Source: Ruegeria faecimaris
GTDB taxonomy: Bacteria; Pseudomonadota; Alphaproteobacteria; Rhodobacterales; Rhodobacteraceae
DNA: 64,000 bases
Reading direction: 5' to 3'
Assembly: GCF_900182615.1 (NCBI RefSeq)
Contig: NZ_FXTE01000002.1
Location: forward strand, 186,001-250,000
Shown here: positions 36,711-46,839 of the stretch, piece after piece
Numbering within the stretch: position 1 is the first letter of the stretch
Layout of the letters: every line of letters begins with the position of its first letter
Notes under the pieces: generated by a model
The model's input: only the letters and a program-made list of their open reading frames with translations
What the model was told of the DNA's origin: nothing
Databases searched by the model: none
Position numbers and translations under genes: made by a program

Positions 36711-38036
36711 ATGACAACCACCCGTTTCGCCCCGTCACCCACCGGTTACATCCATGTGGGCAACCTGCGCACAGCGCTGATGAACTACCTGATTGCCCGC
36801 AAGGCTGGCGGCACGTTCATCCTGCGTATCGACGACACAGACCCCGAGCGGTCGAAGGAAGAATATGTCGATGCCATCAAGCAGGACCTCGAGTGGTTGG
36901 GCCTGCATTGGGACCGGGTCGAACGACAGTCCGAGCGTCTGGACCGCTATGCCGAGGCAGCCGACAAGCTGCGCGAGAAGGGCCGGTTCTATGAAGCCTT
37001 CGAAACCCCGACCGAGCTGGACCTCAAGCGCAAGAAACAACTGAACATGGGCAAGCCGCCGGTTTATGACCGCGCAGCATTGAACCTTAACGACGCCGAG
37101 AAAGACGCGCTGCGGGCCGAACGTGGCAACGGTGTCTGGCGCTTTAGGCTGGATCATGAACGGATCGAGTGGACCGACGGCATTCTGGGCGATATTTCGA
37201 TTGATGCGGCCTCAGTCTCTGACCCGGTTCTGATCCGGGGCGACGGTCAGGTTCTGTACACGATTGCGTCGGTGGTCGATGATACCGAAATGGGTGTGAC
37301 CGATGTGGTGCGTGGCTCGGACCATGTGACCAATACCGCGACGCAGATTCAGATCATCCAAGCGTTGGGTGGAACTTGCCCGCGTTTTGCACATCATTCT
37401 CTGCTGACCGGCCCCCAGGGCGAGGCGCTGTCTAAGCGACTGGGCACGCTGGCTCTGCGTGATCTGCGCGAGCAGGGCGTACAGCCGTTAGCATTGCTCA
37501 GCTTGATGGCGCGTCTGGGCTCATCCGACCCGGTTGAGTTGCGGACAGAGATGGCCGAGCTGATCGATGGATTTGACATTGGTCGTTTTGGTGCCGCACC
37601 GACCAAGTTTGACGTTCAGGACTTGTTTCCGTTGACGGCAAAACACCTGCAATCTTTGTCATTGGCCGACGTTGCGGATGCTGTGGCAGATGCGGGCGTA
37701 CCGGCCGAACTGGCCGAACCATTCTGGGCCATGGCCCGCGAGAACATCACCACTCTGGCAGACCTGAAAGGGTGGTGGGAGCTGTGCCGTAACGGTGCCG
37801 AACCACTGATTGCCGATGAAGACCGAGAGTTCATCACCGAGGCCGTGGCGTTGTTGCCAGAAGGCCCGTTCGACGGCGCGACCTGGGGGCAGTGGACCAG
37901 CGCGGTGAAAGACGCGACAGGCCGCAAGGGCAAGAGTCTGTTCATGCCTTTGCGCAAGGCACTGACAGGAATGGAGCGCGGCCCCGAGATGGCCACCCTG
38001 TTGCCCCTTCTGCAGGTGATCCGCGCGCGCGGCTGA
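36711..38036 (+). CDS. gltX: Glutamyl-tRNA synthetase
   Basis: Class I synthetase charging tRNA-Glu. The HIGH-type motif is TGYIHVGN (11-18) and the KMSKS equivalent is ALSKR (239-243). At 441 residues it is shorter than the usual ~465-480. Many alphaproteobacteria carry two GluRS paralogues, and this length fits the shorter one, which may have altered tRNA preference such as tRNA-Gln (inference from family). A strong AGGAG precedes the ATG, and an intrinsic terminator follows the stop. Confidence 0.94.
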   Translation: MTTTRFAPSPTGYIHVGNLRTALMNYLIARKAGGTFILRIDDTDPERSKEEYVDAIKQDLEWLGLHWDRVERQSERLDRYAEAADKLREKGRFYEAFETPTELDLKRKKQLNMGKPPVYDRAALNLNDAEKDALRAERGNGVWRFRLDHERIEWTDGILGDISIDAASVSDPVLIRGDGQVLYTIASVVDDTEMGVTDVVRGSDHVTNTATQIQIIQALGGTCPRFAHHSLLTGPQGEALSKRLGTLALRDLREQGVQPLALLSLMARLGSSDPVELRTEMAELIDGFDIGRFGAAPTKFDVQDLFPLTAKHLQSLSLADVADAVADAGVPAELAEPFWAMARENITTLADLKGWWELCRNGAEPLIADEDREFITEAVALLPEGPFDGATWGQWTSAVKDATGRKGKSLFMPLRKALTGMERGPEMATLLPLLQVIRARG

Positions 38037-38058
38037 TCTTAGTGCGTTAGATTGTGAT

Positions 38059-38089
38059 AAGGCGTGGTCTGCTGGCCGCGCCTTTTTCT
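38059..38089 (+). terminator. Intrinsic terminator after gltX
   Basis: AAGGCGTGGTC (38059-38069) pairs with GGCCGCGCCTT (38074-38084), with two G-T wobbles and the loop TGCT, followed by a T-rich tail. It begins 22 bases after the gltX stop. Its tail overlaps the 3' end of the convergent gene. Confidence 0.82.
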
Positions 38090-38657
38090 ATAAGGTCTTT
38101 ACGATCTGGGCTGCTATTCGCTTCAGCCGATCATCCACAAAACAAGTCTCATCCGGTTTCAATGCCTGGTGGCGCGGATACCGCGGCTCTGCCCGGTCAT
38201 TCAGGATCGGGGCGTCCCAGCCATCAGTGGTGGCAAAAAAGCGATCGGCGCCCTCGGACCCGAACGCACGCAAATAGCCCTGCACAACCACATCGATATA
38301 GCTCATCAGCAGGGGGTGGCGCCGGCTGGCCGCGGATTGACGGTCATCAGGTACGGCATAAACAGCGATCTCAACCTCGTGTGGCAGAGAATGGGTGACG
38401 GCCTTAGTCGCTGGAACGCGGTCGTAGGCCCACTCACGTTGATCCAGCGCGTCCCAGTCATTGCCCGGGACATGGGCAATCATGCCGTCGATTTCAGAAG
38501 TGGGATCCGGAATGGCAGTCAGGAAAGCGACCGGGCGCAAATCGGTATGCCGCCAGGCCCGCCGCCATCCCTTCAACTGCGCGGGATGCGGGTCGGGGAA
38601 ATCGTGGGTCGCGAGGTTCACGAGGCTGCCGTAGCCAAAGAAATAGGGATCTGCCAT
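38088..38657 (-). CDS. Gamma-glutamylcyclotransferase-like protein
   Basis: A 189-residue protein with the GGCT-fold signature FFGYGSLVN near residue 6. A conserved acidic residue, probably the catalytic general base, lies in the LDQREWAYDRV block near residue 75. Such enzymes release 5-oxoproline from gamma-glutamyl peptides, with ChaC-type members acting on glutathione. The later part (about 110-189) is longer than in minimal GGCT proteins and may set specificity. It is divergent from the Rrf2 regulator, and the intervening palindrome at 38710-38732 could affect it too. Confidence 0.78.
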   Translation of the reverse strand: MADPYFFGYGSLVNLATHDFPDPHPAQLKGWRRAWRHTDLRPVAFLTAIPDPTSEIDGMIAHVPGNDWDALDQREWAYDRVPATKAVTHSLPHEVEIAVYAVPDDRQSAASRRHPLLMSYIDVVVQGYLRAFGSEGADRFFATTDGWDAPILNDRAEPRYPRHQALKPDETCFVDDRLKRIAAQIVKTL

Positions 38658-38709
38658 GCGGGATCACTTCTGACCGGGAATTGATGTATGTCAAACCGCT
38701 TTTTTGCCC

Positions 38710-38732
38710 AACATGCAATAAGGCAGCATGTT
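38710..38732. promoter_or_regulatory. NsrR-style operator upstream of the Rrf2 gene
   Basis: AACATGC (38710-38716) and GCATGTT (38726-38732) are perfect inverted arms of a 23-bp element with 11-1-11 geometry. That matches the spacing of NsrR sites, whose half-site consensus is roughly AAGATGCATTT. It lies 19 bases before the regulator's ATG, so autoregulation is likely. Confidence 0.6.
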
Positions 38733-38750
38733 GAACTTAGGGAGGCAAAC

Positions 38751-39197
38751 ATGCGGATAACCAAGCGGACAAATATTGCTGTGCGCCTACTGATGTATTG
38801 TGCAGCAAATCCAGACAGGTTGGTGACCAAATCCGAGATCGCAAAGGCCTGCAATATCTCGGAAAACCACTTGGCGCAGGTGATCAACCAACTCAGCCAG
38901 TTAGATTATCTGAGCACTCATCGCGGTCGCAATGGTGGTATGGTACTCGCTAGATCTGCTGATCAGATACGGATCGGTTCGGTTTTTCGACATATCGAGG
39001 GCGACTTGCCGATTGCCGAGTGCTTTGCGGATGCCGACAATACATGCCCGCTCACCAACGCCTGCCGGCTGCGCCTTGCGCTGCGGGACGCGGCCGAGGT
39101 CTTTTATGCCTCGCTGGACGAAATCACGCTGGATTCGCTGGTGTGTGACAATGCAAATCTGCTGACGATTTTGCAGCCCGTCGCCTGCGTCCGATAA
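38751..39197 (+). CDS. Rrf2 family [Fe-S] transcriptional regulator (NsrR-like)
   Basis: DNA-binding regulator of 148 residues. The winged-helix part (about 1-80) starts MRITKRTNIAVRLLMYCAANPDRLVTKSEIA and has helix-turn-helix block ISENHLAQVINQLSQLDYLSTHRGRNGG. Three cysteines in ECF...NTCPLTNAC, spaced C-x8-C-x5-C, match the [2Fe-2S]- or [4Fe-4S]-binding site of NsrR/IscR-type proteins. NsrR responds to nitric oxide. The start at 38751 has a strong GGGAGG; a further in-frame ATG 63 bases upstream lies across the operator and is unlikely. No nitric-oxide detoxification gene is in the window, so targets beyond itself are unknown. Confidence 0.88.
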   Translation: MRITKRTNIAVRLLMYCAANPDRLVTKSEIAKACNISENHLAQVINQLSQLDYLSTHRGRNGGMVLARSADQIRIGSVFRHIEGDLPIAECFADADNTCPLTNACRLRLALRDAAEVFYASLDEITLDSLVCDNANLLTILQPVACVR

Positions 39198-39199
39198 AC

Positions 39200-41728
39200 T
39201 CAGTCGCTGGCGCGCAAGATGCGCGCCGGGCGAACGGCAAGGGGTTTCAAGGCAAAGATCAACCCCGCGCCCAGCGTGACGATGATCCCGGCCAATACGA
39301 TGCCGATGGCAGATGGCCAAATGACGTCAAAGCTGGTGTCGAAAATATATGTCGCAACCGCCCAGCCGCCGAGGATGCCCACCATCAGGGCTACAATTCC
39401 AGCGGCAGACCCCAGCAGAACAGCCCGAAGGGCAAAGCTGATCAATATGCGCCGTCGGTCGGCACCGATGGTCTTCAGGACTGCGGCCTCGTACCGCCGG
39501 GCTGGTTCACCCGCTGCCGCGGCGCCGATCAGGACCAGAAAGCCGGTTAGCAGCGATACACCAGCCCCATAAGACGTCGCAGCGGCCAACCCGGCCAGCA
39601 GACCCGAGACCCGGTCAATCGCATCGCGGACACGGATTGCGGTGATATTGGGGAATTTACCCGCCAGATCACGAAGGATCGCGGCTTCGGCCTGCTCTTC
39701 GGCATAGACGGTGGCAATGAAGCTATGCGGGGCGCCGGCCAGGGCCGACGGGTTCATGGACATGATGAAACCCATCCCGGCGGTCGAGAAATCCACCTCG
39801 CGCAGAGAGGTGAGCTCTGCGGTGATGTCGCGCCCCAATATGTTGACGGTCAGTTGGTCACCCAGCTTCAGGCCCATCTCTTCGGCCTCTTCAGCGGCGA
39901 AGCTGACCTGAGGCGTTCCGGAATAGTCTTCGGACCACCATTCCCCGGCGGTGACCCGTGCGTTCGAGGGCGGGGCGTCGGAATAGGTGACCCCGCGGTC
40001 GCCTTCCAGTACCCAGTGGTCCCCGGCGACCTCAATCGCGGGCTGCCCGTTAATCTGTGTGATGATCCCGCGCAGCATGGGCGCGCTTTGGATCCGGCTT
40101 ACGGCAGGGTCGTTTTCCAGCCGTTCGGTAAAGCCAGGCATCTGCTCTTTCTGGATATCGACGAAGAAATAAGAAGGGGCGACATCGGGCAGGTTTCCTG
40201 AAATCGCGTTTCGCAGCGTGCCGTCGATCTGCCCGACTGCGGCCAGAACCGACAGGCCCAGCCCCAGTGACAGGACAACCGATGCGGCTCCTTCGCGTGG
40301 GTCGGAAATGGCAGACAGGGCCCATCGCAGGGGCGGATTCCCTCGAGCGGGTTTTGTGGTAAAGCGTGCCAGTTTGCGGATTGCCAGCGCCGCCACCGAA
40401 AGCAGAACCAACGCTCCGGCCAACCCGCCGCTGGTCCAAAGGGTCAGGCGCGCCGATCCGCTGAAAAAGGCGGCTGCGCTGATCAGCGCCGCAAGCCCGA
40501 TGCCTGTGGCAAGAACATATTTTGCACGAGGCAAGAAGCGCGCCGAAGACAGCGCATCGCGAAACAGGGTGGCTGCACGGACTTCTTCAGTACGGGCAAG
40601 GGGCCAGAGTGTGAATAAAAAGGCGGTGAGCACGCCGTAAAGCGCGGCTTCAGCCAGAGGCTGCGGATAGAACGAGAACACTGCGGGCACAGGCAGGCGA
40701 GTTTCGATCAGCGGCGCAAGCAGTAGAGGCACCGATCCACCCAATATGATGCCCAGAAAAATGCCGATGCCAGAGAGAATACCGATCTGGATCAGATAAG
40801 TCTGAAACACGGTCGCCCGATCGGCACCCAAAGTACGCAAGGTAGCAATGGTTTCAGTCTTTTGCGCCAGATAGGCGCGCACCGCTGCAGATACGCCGAT
40901 GCCGCCAACAGCCAGCCCGGATAGTCCAACCAGAACCAGAAAAGCGCTGAGCCGGGCAACAAATTCTGAAATGCCGGGGGCACCGTTCCGTGCATCGGTC
41001 CACCGCATTCCGCTGCCTTTAAGGGCTTCGCTTGCCTGCGCCGAAAGAGCTGTAAGATCAGACCCCGGCGGCAGATCCAGACGGTATTTGGTGGAAAACA
41101 GAGTACCCGGTGCCAATAATCCGGAATTCAGCAAGTCCTGTGTGCGGATCAGCGTGCGCGGACCCAATCCAAACCCGTCTGCCGCCCCGTCCGGTTCGTG
41201 GATCAGGGCTGCCATCAGGACAAATTCCTGAGTTCCAAGTGAAAACCGATCCCCAACCGATAGCTGAAGCCGGTCGATCAGAGCGGGAGCCATTACGGCA
41301 CCGGGCGCCCCTTGCTGGCCTGTAAAGGCGTCACGCAGGGGCATCTGGGGCTCTAGTATGGGCTTGCCCAACAATGGATAGGAGTCGTCAACGGATTTGA
41401 CCTGCGTAAGCGCCCGCTGTGGGTCACTATTCTGCTGCGTGACTGCCATTGACCGAAAATCGACGACTTCGGAGATGGCTAAGGCCGCGTCGTTCATCCA
41501 TGCACGCTCAGCCTCATCCGCAAAGCGATAGGTGAATTCCAGCTGTGCATCCCCGCCCAGCAGAGCCGCGCCTTCTTGCGTCAGTCCGGTTTGGATGGCG
41601 TGGCGGACCGAACCCACTGCGGCAATGGCAGCGACCCCAAGTGCAAGACAAGCCAGAAACACCCGAAAACCGCGCAGACCTCCGCGCAGTTCCCGCCGCG
41701 CCAGCCGCCCGGCCATCCGCAGGCTCAT
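39200..41728 (-). CDS. FtsX-family ABC transporter permease (YbbP type)
   Basis: Inner-membrane permease of 842 residues with the duplicated FtsX arrangement. A first helix at about 18-40 is followed by a large periplasmic domain, three helices near 255-390, further helices around 405-455 and 485, a second periplasmic domain, and a last trio near 715-830. It overlaps its ATPase gene by four bases, and the divergent neighbour is tesA. This YbbA-YbbP-TesA grouping is widespread in proteobacteria, and its transported substrate is unsettled, perhaps lipids or lipoprotein-related (family knowledge). The ATGA overlap indicates translational coupling. Confidence 0.92.
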   Translation of the reverse strand: MSLRMAGRLARRELRGGLRGFRVFLACLALGVAAIAAVGSVRHAIQTGLTQEGAALLGGDAQLEFTYRFADEAERAWMNDAALAISEVVDFRSMAVTQQNSDPQRALTQVKSVDDSYPLLGKPILEPQMPLRDAFTGQQGAPGAVMAPALIDRLQLSVGDRFSLGTQEFVLMAALIHEPDGAADGFGLGPRTLIRTQDLLNSGLLAPGTLFSTKYRLDLPPGSDLTALSAQASEALKGSGMRWTDARNGAPGISEFVARLSAFLVLVGLSGLAVGGIGVSAAVRAYLAQKTETIATLRTLGADRATVFQTYLIQIGILSGIGIFLGIILGGSVPLLLAPLIETRLPVPAVFSFYPQPLAEAALYGVLTAFLFTLWPLARTEEVRAATLFRDALSSARFLPRAKYVLATGIGLAALISAAAFFSGSARLTLWTSGGLAGALVLLSVAALAIRKLARFTTKPARGNPPLRWALSAISDPREGAASVVLSLGLGLSVLAAVGQIDGTLRNAISGNLPDVAPSYFFVDIQKEQMPGFTERLENDPAVSRIQSAPMLRGIITQINGQPAIEVAGDHWVLEGDRGVTYSDAPPSNARVTAGEWWSEDYSGTPQVSFAAEEAEEMGLKLGDQLTVNILGRDITAELTSLREVDFSTAGMGFIMSMNPSALAGAPHSFIATVYAEEQAEAAILRDLAGKFPNITAIRVRDAIDRVSGLLAGLAAATSYGAGVSLLTGFLVLIGAAAAGEPARRYEAAVLKTIGADRRRILISFALRAVLLGSAAGIVALMVGILGGWAVATYIFDTSFDVIWPSAIGIVLAGIIVTLGAGLIFALKPLAVRPARILRASD

Positions 41729-42420
41729 TCGGCGGCCTCTTGCCTTGTGTCATCGGCAATCCTTCCATCGCGCAGCCGGACAACACGGTCACATCTGCGC
41801 GCAAGGGTGTGGCTATGGGTCACCAGAACCAAAGTAGCACCATGCCTGTCGCGCAGGCCAAGCAGCAGGTCAATGATGGCGGCTCCGTTTGTTTCGTCCA
41901 GATTGCCGGTAGGCTCATCCGCCAGCAGGATCTGTGGTCGCGGGGCAGAGGCACGGGCTAGCGCGACGCGCTGCTGCTCTCCACCGGAGAGCTGCGCCGG
42001 ATAATGGTCGCGTCGATGCGTCAGCCCTACGGACTCCAATTCGGCCTCGGCCCGTTGAAAGGCATCTTTGTGACCGGCCAACTCCAGCGGTGTGGCCACG
42101 TTCTCAAGGGCAGTCATCGTGGGGATCAGGTGGAAATTCTGAAATACAACGCCCATGCTGTTGCGTCGGAACCGTGCGAGCTCGTCTTCGTTCATGCGGG
42201 TCAGATTTTGCCCGAGTGCGGTTACCTGGCCGCCCGTCGCCTGTTCCAGCCCGCCCATCAGCATCAGTAACGACGATTTTCCTGACCCGGACGGCCCAAT
42301 CAGACCCAGTGTCTCGCCCTTGTGTACGGAAAGCGTGATGTCGTGCAGGATATCTACCTGACCGGCATTGCCATCCAGCGATAAAGCGGCATTTTCAAGC
42401 GATAGAACAGTTGCGATCAT
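41725..42420 (-). CDS. ABC transporter ATP-binding protein (YbbA/LolD type)
   Basis: A 231-residue ATPase with Walker A GPSGSGKSS near residue 42, signature LSGGEQQRVALARA, Walker B ILLADEPTGNLD and the H-loop VTHSH. The MacB/LolD subgroup is indicated by the PTGNLD motif and by pairing with an FtsX-type permease encoded immediately downstream, with overlapping stop and start. It is probably part of a mechanotransmission-type machine acting on the periplasmic side. The start at 42420 is an ATG; the divergent tesA gene begins within 30 bases. Confidence 0.93.
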   Translation of the reverse strand: MIATVLSLENAALSLDGNAGQVDILHDITLSVHKGETLGLIGPSGSGKSSLLMLMGGLEQATGGQVTALGQNLTRMNEDELARFRRNSMGVVFQNFHLIPTMTALENVATPLELAGHKDAFQRAEAELESVGLTHRRDHYPAQLSGGEQQRVALARASAPRPQILLADEPTGNLDETNGAAIIDLLLGLRDRHGATLVLVTHSHTLARRCDRVVRLRDGRIADDTRQEAAE

Positions 42421-42446
42421 GGGTTGGTCCGAACCGAGGTAATCAA

Positions 42447-43106
42447 ATGGGATATGGAGCAGTTGAGATGTTGCGCAAGGCTTTGATGCCGGTGCTTATC
42501 ATGTGTTGCGGCTTTGCGGCCACAGCAGAAACCGTAGTGATTGCCGCTCTCGGGGATTCTTTGACTCAAGGGTACGGCCTGCCCGAGCAAGACGGATTTG
42601 TCCCGCAGCTGGGTCGTTGGTTGAAGGATCACGGGGCGGATGTGCGCCTGATCAATGCGGGTGTATCCGGGGACACCACCGCCGGAGGGGCGGCGCGTGT
42701 GGACTGGACACTGACGCCCGACGTGGATGGGATGATTGTCGCATTGGGCGGGAACGATCTGTTGCGAGGGCTTGATCCGGCAGTTGCACGCGCAAATCTT
42801 GAGACGATCTTGAAAGCAGCAGATGGCGCTGAGGTCGCCGTGTTGTTGGTCGGAATGCAGGCGCCGGGGAATTATGGCCCAGATTACAAAGCCGCATTTG
42901 ATGCGATCTACCCCGATCTGGCGGATCGATATCAGACTGGATATGCGCCGAGTTTTTTCACAGGTTTGACTGCGGCAGGAAACCCCGAAGAAGTACGGGA
43001 ACACATGCAGGCAGATGGCATCCATCCCAACGCCAGTGGTGTGGCCCTCATCGTTGAAGACCTTGGACCAAAGGTTTTGGAACTTGTGAAATCAGCAGAA
43101 GATTGA
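42447..43106 (+). CDS. SGNH-family arylesterase / acyl-CoA thioesterase I (TesA-like)
   Basis: Periplasmic lipase-like hydrolase. The signal peptide is followed by ALGDSLTQGYG (block I serine), GGNDLLRGL (block III Gly-Asn) and DGIHPNASG (block V Asp-x-x-His). These complete the SGNH catalytic set. I chose ATG 42447, which has GAGGT six bases upstream; ATG 42468 with GGAG is nearly as good and gives a shorter, classical signal peptide. Divergent from the YbbA/YbbP ABC genes, its usual neighbours. The stop abuts that of the convergent L,D-transpeptidase gene. Confidence 0.9.
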   Translation: MGYGAVEMLRKALMPVLIMCCGFAATAETVVIAALGDSLTQGYGLPEQDGFVPQLGRWLKDHGADVRLINAGVSGDTTAGGAARVDWTLTPDVDGMIVALGGNDLLRGLDPAVARANLETILKAADGAEVAVLLVGMQAPGNYGPDYKAAFDAIYPDLADRYQTGYAPSFFTGLTAAGNPEEVREHMQADGIHPNASGVALIVEDLGPKVLELVKSAED

Positions 43107-43664
43107 TCAGACGACCGTCACAACTGTTCCAATCGGCACCCGCTGGTACAGGTCGATGACATGCGTGTTCAGCATGCGTATACATCCGTTCGAGGCTGCA
43201 CGGCCTATGGTCTGCGGCTGAGTGGTCCCGTGAATTCGGAAATAAGTGTCAACGCCGTTCTGGAACAGATAAAGCGCCCGTGCACCTAACGGATTGCCGT
43301 CACCGCCAGGCTGCACATAGTCGTTATCCTTGAAACGAGCATATGTAATTGGCTCACGCTCGATCATTTCATTGGTGGGGCGCCAGGTGGGCCACTCCTT
43401 TTTGACGTCTATGGTCGCTGTTCCGGTGAACTCCAGCCCGGCTTTGCCCACCCCGCACCCGTAACGGATTGCCTTGCGAGGTTCTGTTACGAAGTACAGA
43501 TAGAACGAGCGTGGAACCACCAGAAGCTGGCCTGGCAGGAATTGCTTTTTGATTCGAACAAATTGTGGAGTGGGGTCGTATTCGACTGCTTTCTTTGCCG
43601 ACGCGGCGGTCGAAACAAGGCTTGCTGCTGCTGTTGCAGTCAGGAATGTACGGCGTGTCAACAT
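43107..43664 (-). CDS. L,D-transpeptidase (YkuD domain), Tat-exported
   Basis: Cell-wall enzyme forming 3-3 cross-links or attaching proteins to peptidoglycan. A twin-arginine signal LTRRTFLTATAAASLVSTAASA opens the protein. The YkuD domain follows, with the active-site block HGTTQPQTIG then SNGCIRML, containing the catalytic cysteine and histidine. About 185 residues from the ATG at 43664, which has AGAGAG upstream; a TTG at 43679 is a weaker option. The stop abuts tesA. Confidence 0.92.
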   Translation of the reverse strand: MLTRRTFLTATAAASLVSTAASAKKAVEYDPTPQFVRIKKQFLPGQLLVVPRSFYLYFVTEPRKAIRYGCGVGKAGLEFTGTATIDVKKEWPTWRPTNEMIEREPITYARFKDNDYVQPGGDGNPLGARALYLFQNGVDTYFRIHGTTQPQTIGRAASNGCIRMLNTHVIDLYQRVPIGTVVTVV

Positions 43665-43803
43665 ATCAGCTCTCTTCAATACAACAGAAAAATCATGACC
43701 ATAGTGTCCGGATGATATCCGATCCGGTCAATCGTCGGGGAAGAGTAACTGAATTGTGATGTAATCGCCGGGACACACTTTTACAGGTGGTCGCTCAGGC
43801 ACA

Positions 43804-43835
43804 AATAGAAAAGGGCAGAGGAAAACCCTGCCCTT
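43804..43835 (-). terminator. Intrinsic terminator of the cold-shock gene
   Basis: On the minus strand, AAGGGCAG (complement of 43828-43835) pairs with CTGCCCTT (43811-43818) around a nine-base loop, followed by TTCTATTTG. It begins eight bases after the cold-shock gene's stop. A typical stem plus T-rich tail. Confidence 0.85.
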
Positions 43836-43843
43836 ACAGCGGC

Positions 43844-44050
43844 TTACGCCAGCTGGATGTCGTCGGCGCTTTCGCGACCGTCACGACCCGAGCGCAGCTC
43901 GTACGTGACTTTCTGGTTGTCGGCCAGACCGGTCAGGCCCGAGCGTTCGACGGCCGAGATGTGAACGAAGATGTCTTTGCCGCCATCTTCGGGTGCAATA
44001 AAGCCGTAGCCTTTGGTGGTGTTGAACCATTTTACGGTGCCTGAAGGCAT
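43844..44050 (-). CDS. Cold-shock domain protein (CspA family)
   Basis: Single cold-shock domain of 68 residues that binds single-stranded RNA and DNA and acts as an RNA chaperone. RNP1 reads KGYGFIAP near residue 13 and RNP2 reads DIFVHIS near 26. Start ATG follows AAGGAGAACAG. The long gap upstream (to 44360) leaves room for a structured 5' leader, common in csp genes, and an intrinsic terminator closes the gene. It is therefore a single-gene transcript. Which of several usual paralogues this is cannot be said. Confidence 0.96.
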   Translation of the reverse strand: MPSGTVKWFNTTKGYGFIAPEDGGKDIFVHISAVERSGLTGLADNQKVTYELRSGRDGRESADDIQLA

Positions 44051-44360
44051 ATCCTGTTCTCCTTATCTGGTGCTGCCCACGGAGTTGCGACAGCCTGGCG
44101 TCGTCGTCTGTATCGATAGACTGAACGCCGTAGAAGGAGACAGTGGGTCGAAATAGAAAAACGGTAGCACTCTGGGTATGCCAGTTCAGACGAGATGTGA
44201 CAAGCCGGATTTGCAATCCTGAACGACTGAAACTAGCGCCAGGCATCAGAATCTACGCATCAGAATATCCTGAAACAATCTATACAATGTATGTGGTTAG
44301 ACTGAATTTTTTGGATTCGCGAGCGCCCGGAAGAACGTCACGCGCCAGACCGACCGAGGA
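44051..44360 (-). promoter_or_regulatory. Cold-shock gene promoter and probable long 5' leader
   Basis: These 310 bases hold no credible gene. On the minus strand a TTGTCA hexamer followed 17 bases later by CATACC lies about 150 bases before the csp ATG and may be its promoter. In between, GTCT-ATCGATAC-AGAC near 44108-44123 can form a short stem-loop. A long untranslated leader fits csp genes, but the exact start site is a guess. Confidence 0.4.
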
Positions 44361-45103
44361 TCACTTTGCGAGTGGCAATTTGCCCACGATCTCGTTCATT
44401 TCGGGCGAGGCCACAAAACATCTGGGAAGCTGGGAAATCACTTCGTCAATCGGATCGTAGATTTGGCTCGCGGCCTTTCGCAGATCTTCCGGAATATCTT
44501 TTTCAGCCCGTTCACGCCGCGGAGCCGGTACAAATTTCAATCCGGTAAATTCAGAGATTTCGTCCTGATATTCCCACAACGCATCGTAGTGAACGCACAA
44601 TACCGGGATGTCGTCATAAGTGACCCATTCCTTGATCTGCCGTGCCTGTTGCAGCACATCCCGTTCGAAAAGCTCGTCATATGTGCCTGTCGCATGCAGA
44701 TTGTAGAAGTGCTTTTTTATCCACTCAGGGCCATAGCCTTCCATCGCTGTGTAGACTGAAAAGGTAGAGTCCTTTGTCGAGCCAAAGCAAAAGACGACTC
44801 GGGTATCTTTTGACCAGTTTGACAAAACCTGAGGAAAATCATGCGTCTTGTAAAGAAACGGCGCCTGGAAGGTGGCGTCGTCCAACCGAGACACGAAACT
44901 GGCCTGACCCGAGAGGTTTGGGTCCAGCCTTTCCAGTGCATCGCGCAGCGCATGGTAGGTCATGGTGCTGCCCGACCGGCCATTGCTTGCGACGATCACA
45001 CAGTAATCTGTCTTGTACATTTGCCGGATGCGCTTGCGCAGCGGCGCGCTGATTTTCAGCGCGCTACGTTGCCATTTTTCCAACCGTCTTTTGAGCTTCC
45101 GTC

Positions 45104-45107
<4 letters not shown>
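44361..45107 (-). CDS. Sulfotransferase-family protein
   Basis: A 248-residue protein beginning with a very basic stretch (MRRKLKRRLEKWQR). The P-loop-like 5'-phosphosulfate-binding motif SNGRSGSTMTYHAL follows at 41-54. Such enzymes move sulfate from PAPS onto sugars, lipids or other acceptors; the acceptor cannot be told. It overlaps the ettA stop by four bases, so it is co-translated with ettA, an odd functional partner. The basic N-terminus could associate with membrane or RNA. The family is sparsely spread in bacteria, so horizontal acquisition is possible. Confidence 0.75.
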
Positions 45108-46759
<1,652 letters not shown>

Positions 46760-46839
46760 GTCGCGTCCTTTGGGTCGGAGAAATTTGGTTGGGCGGTGTG
46801 ATAGCGGATGCGTGGGGTGGGGGCAATGTGCAACGCACT

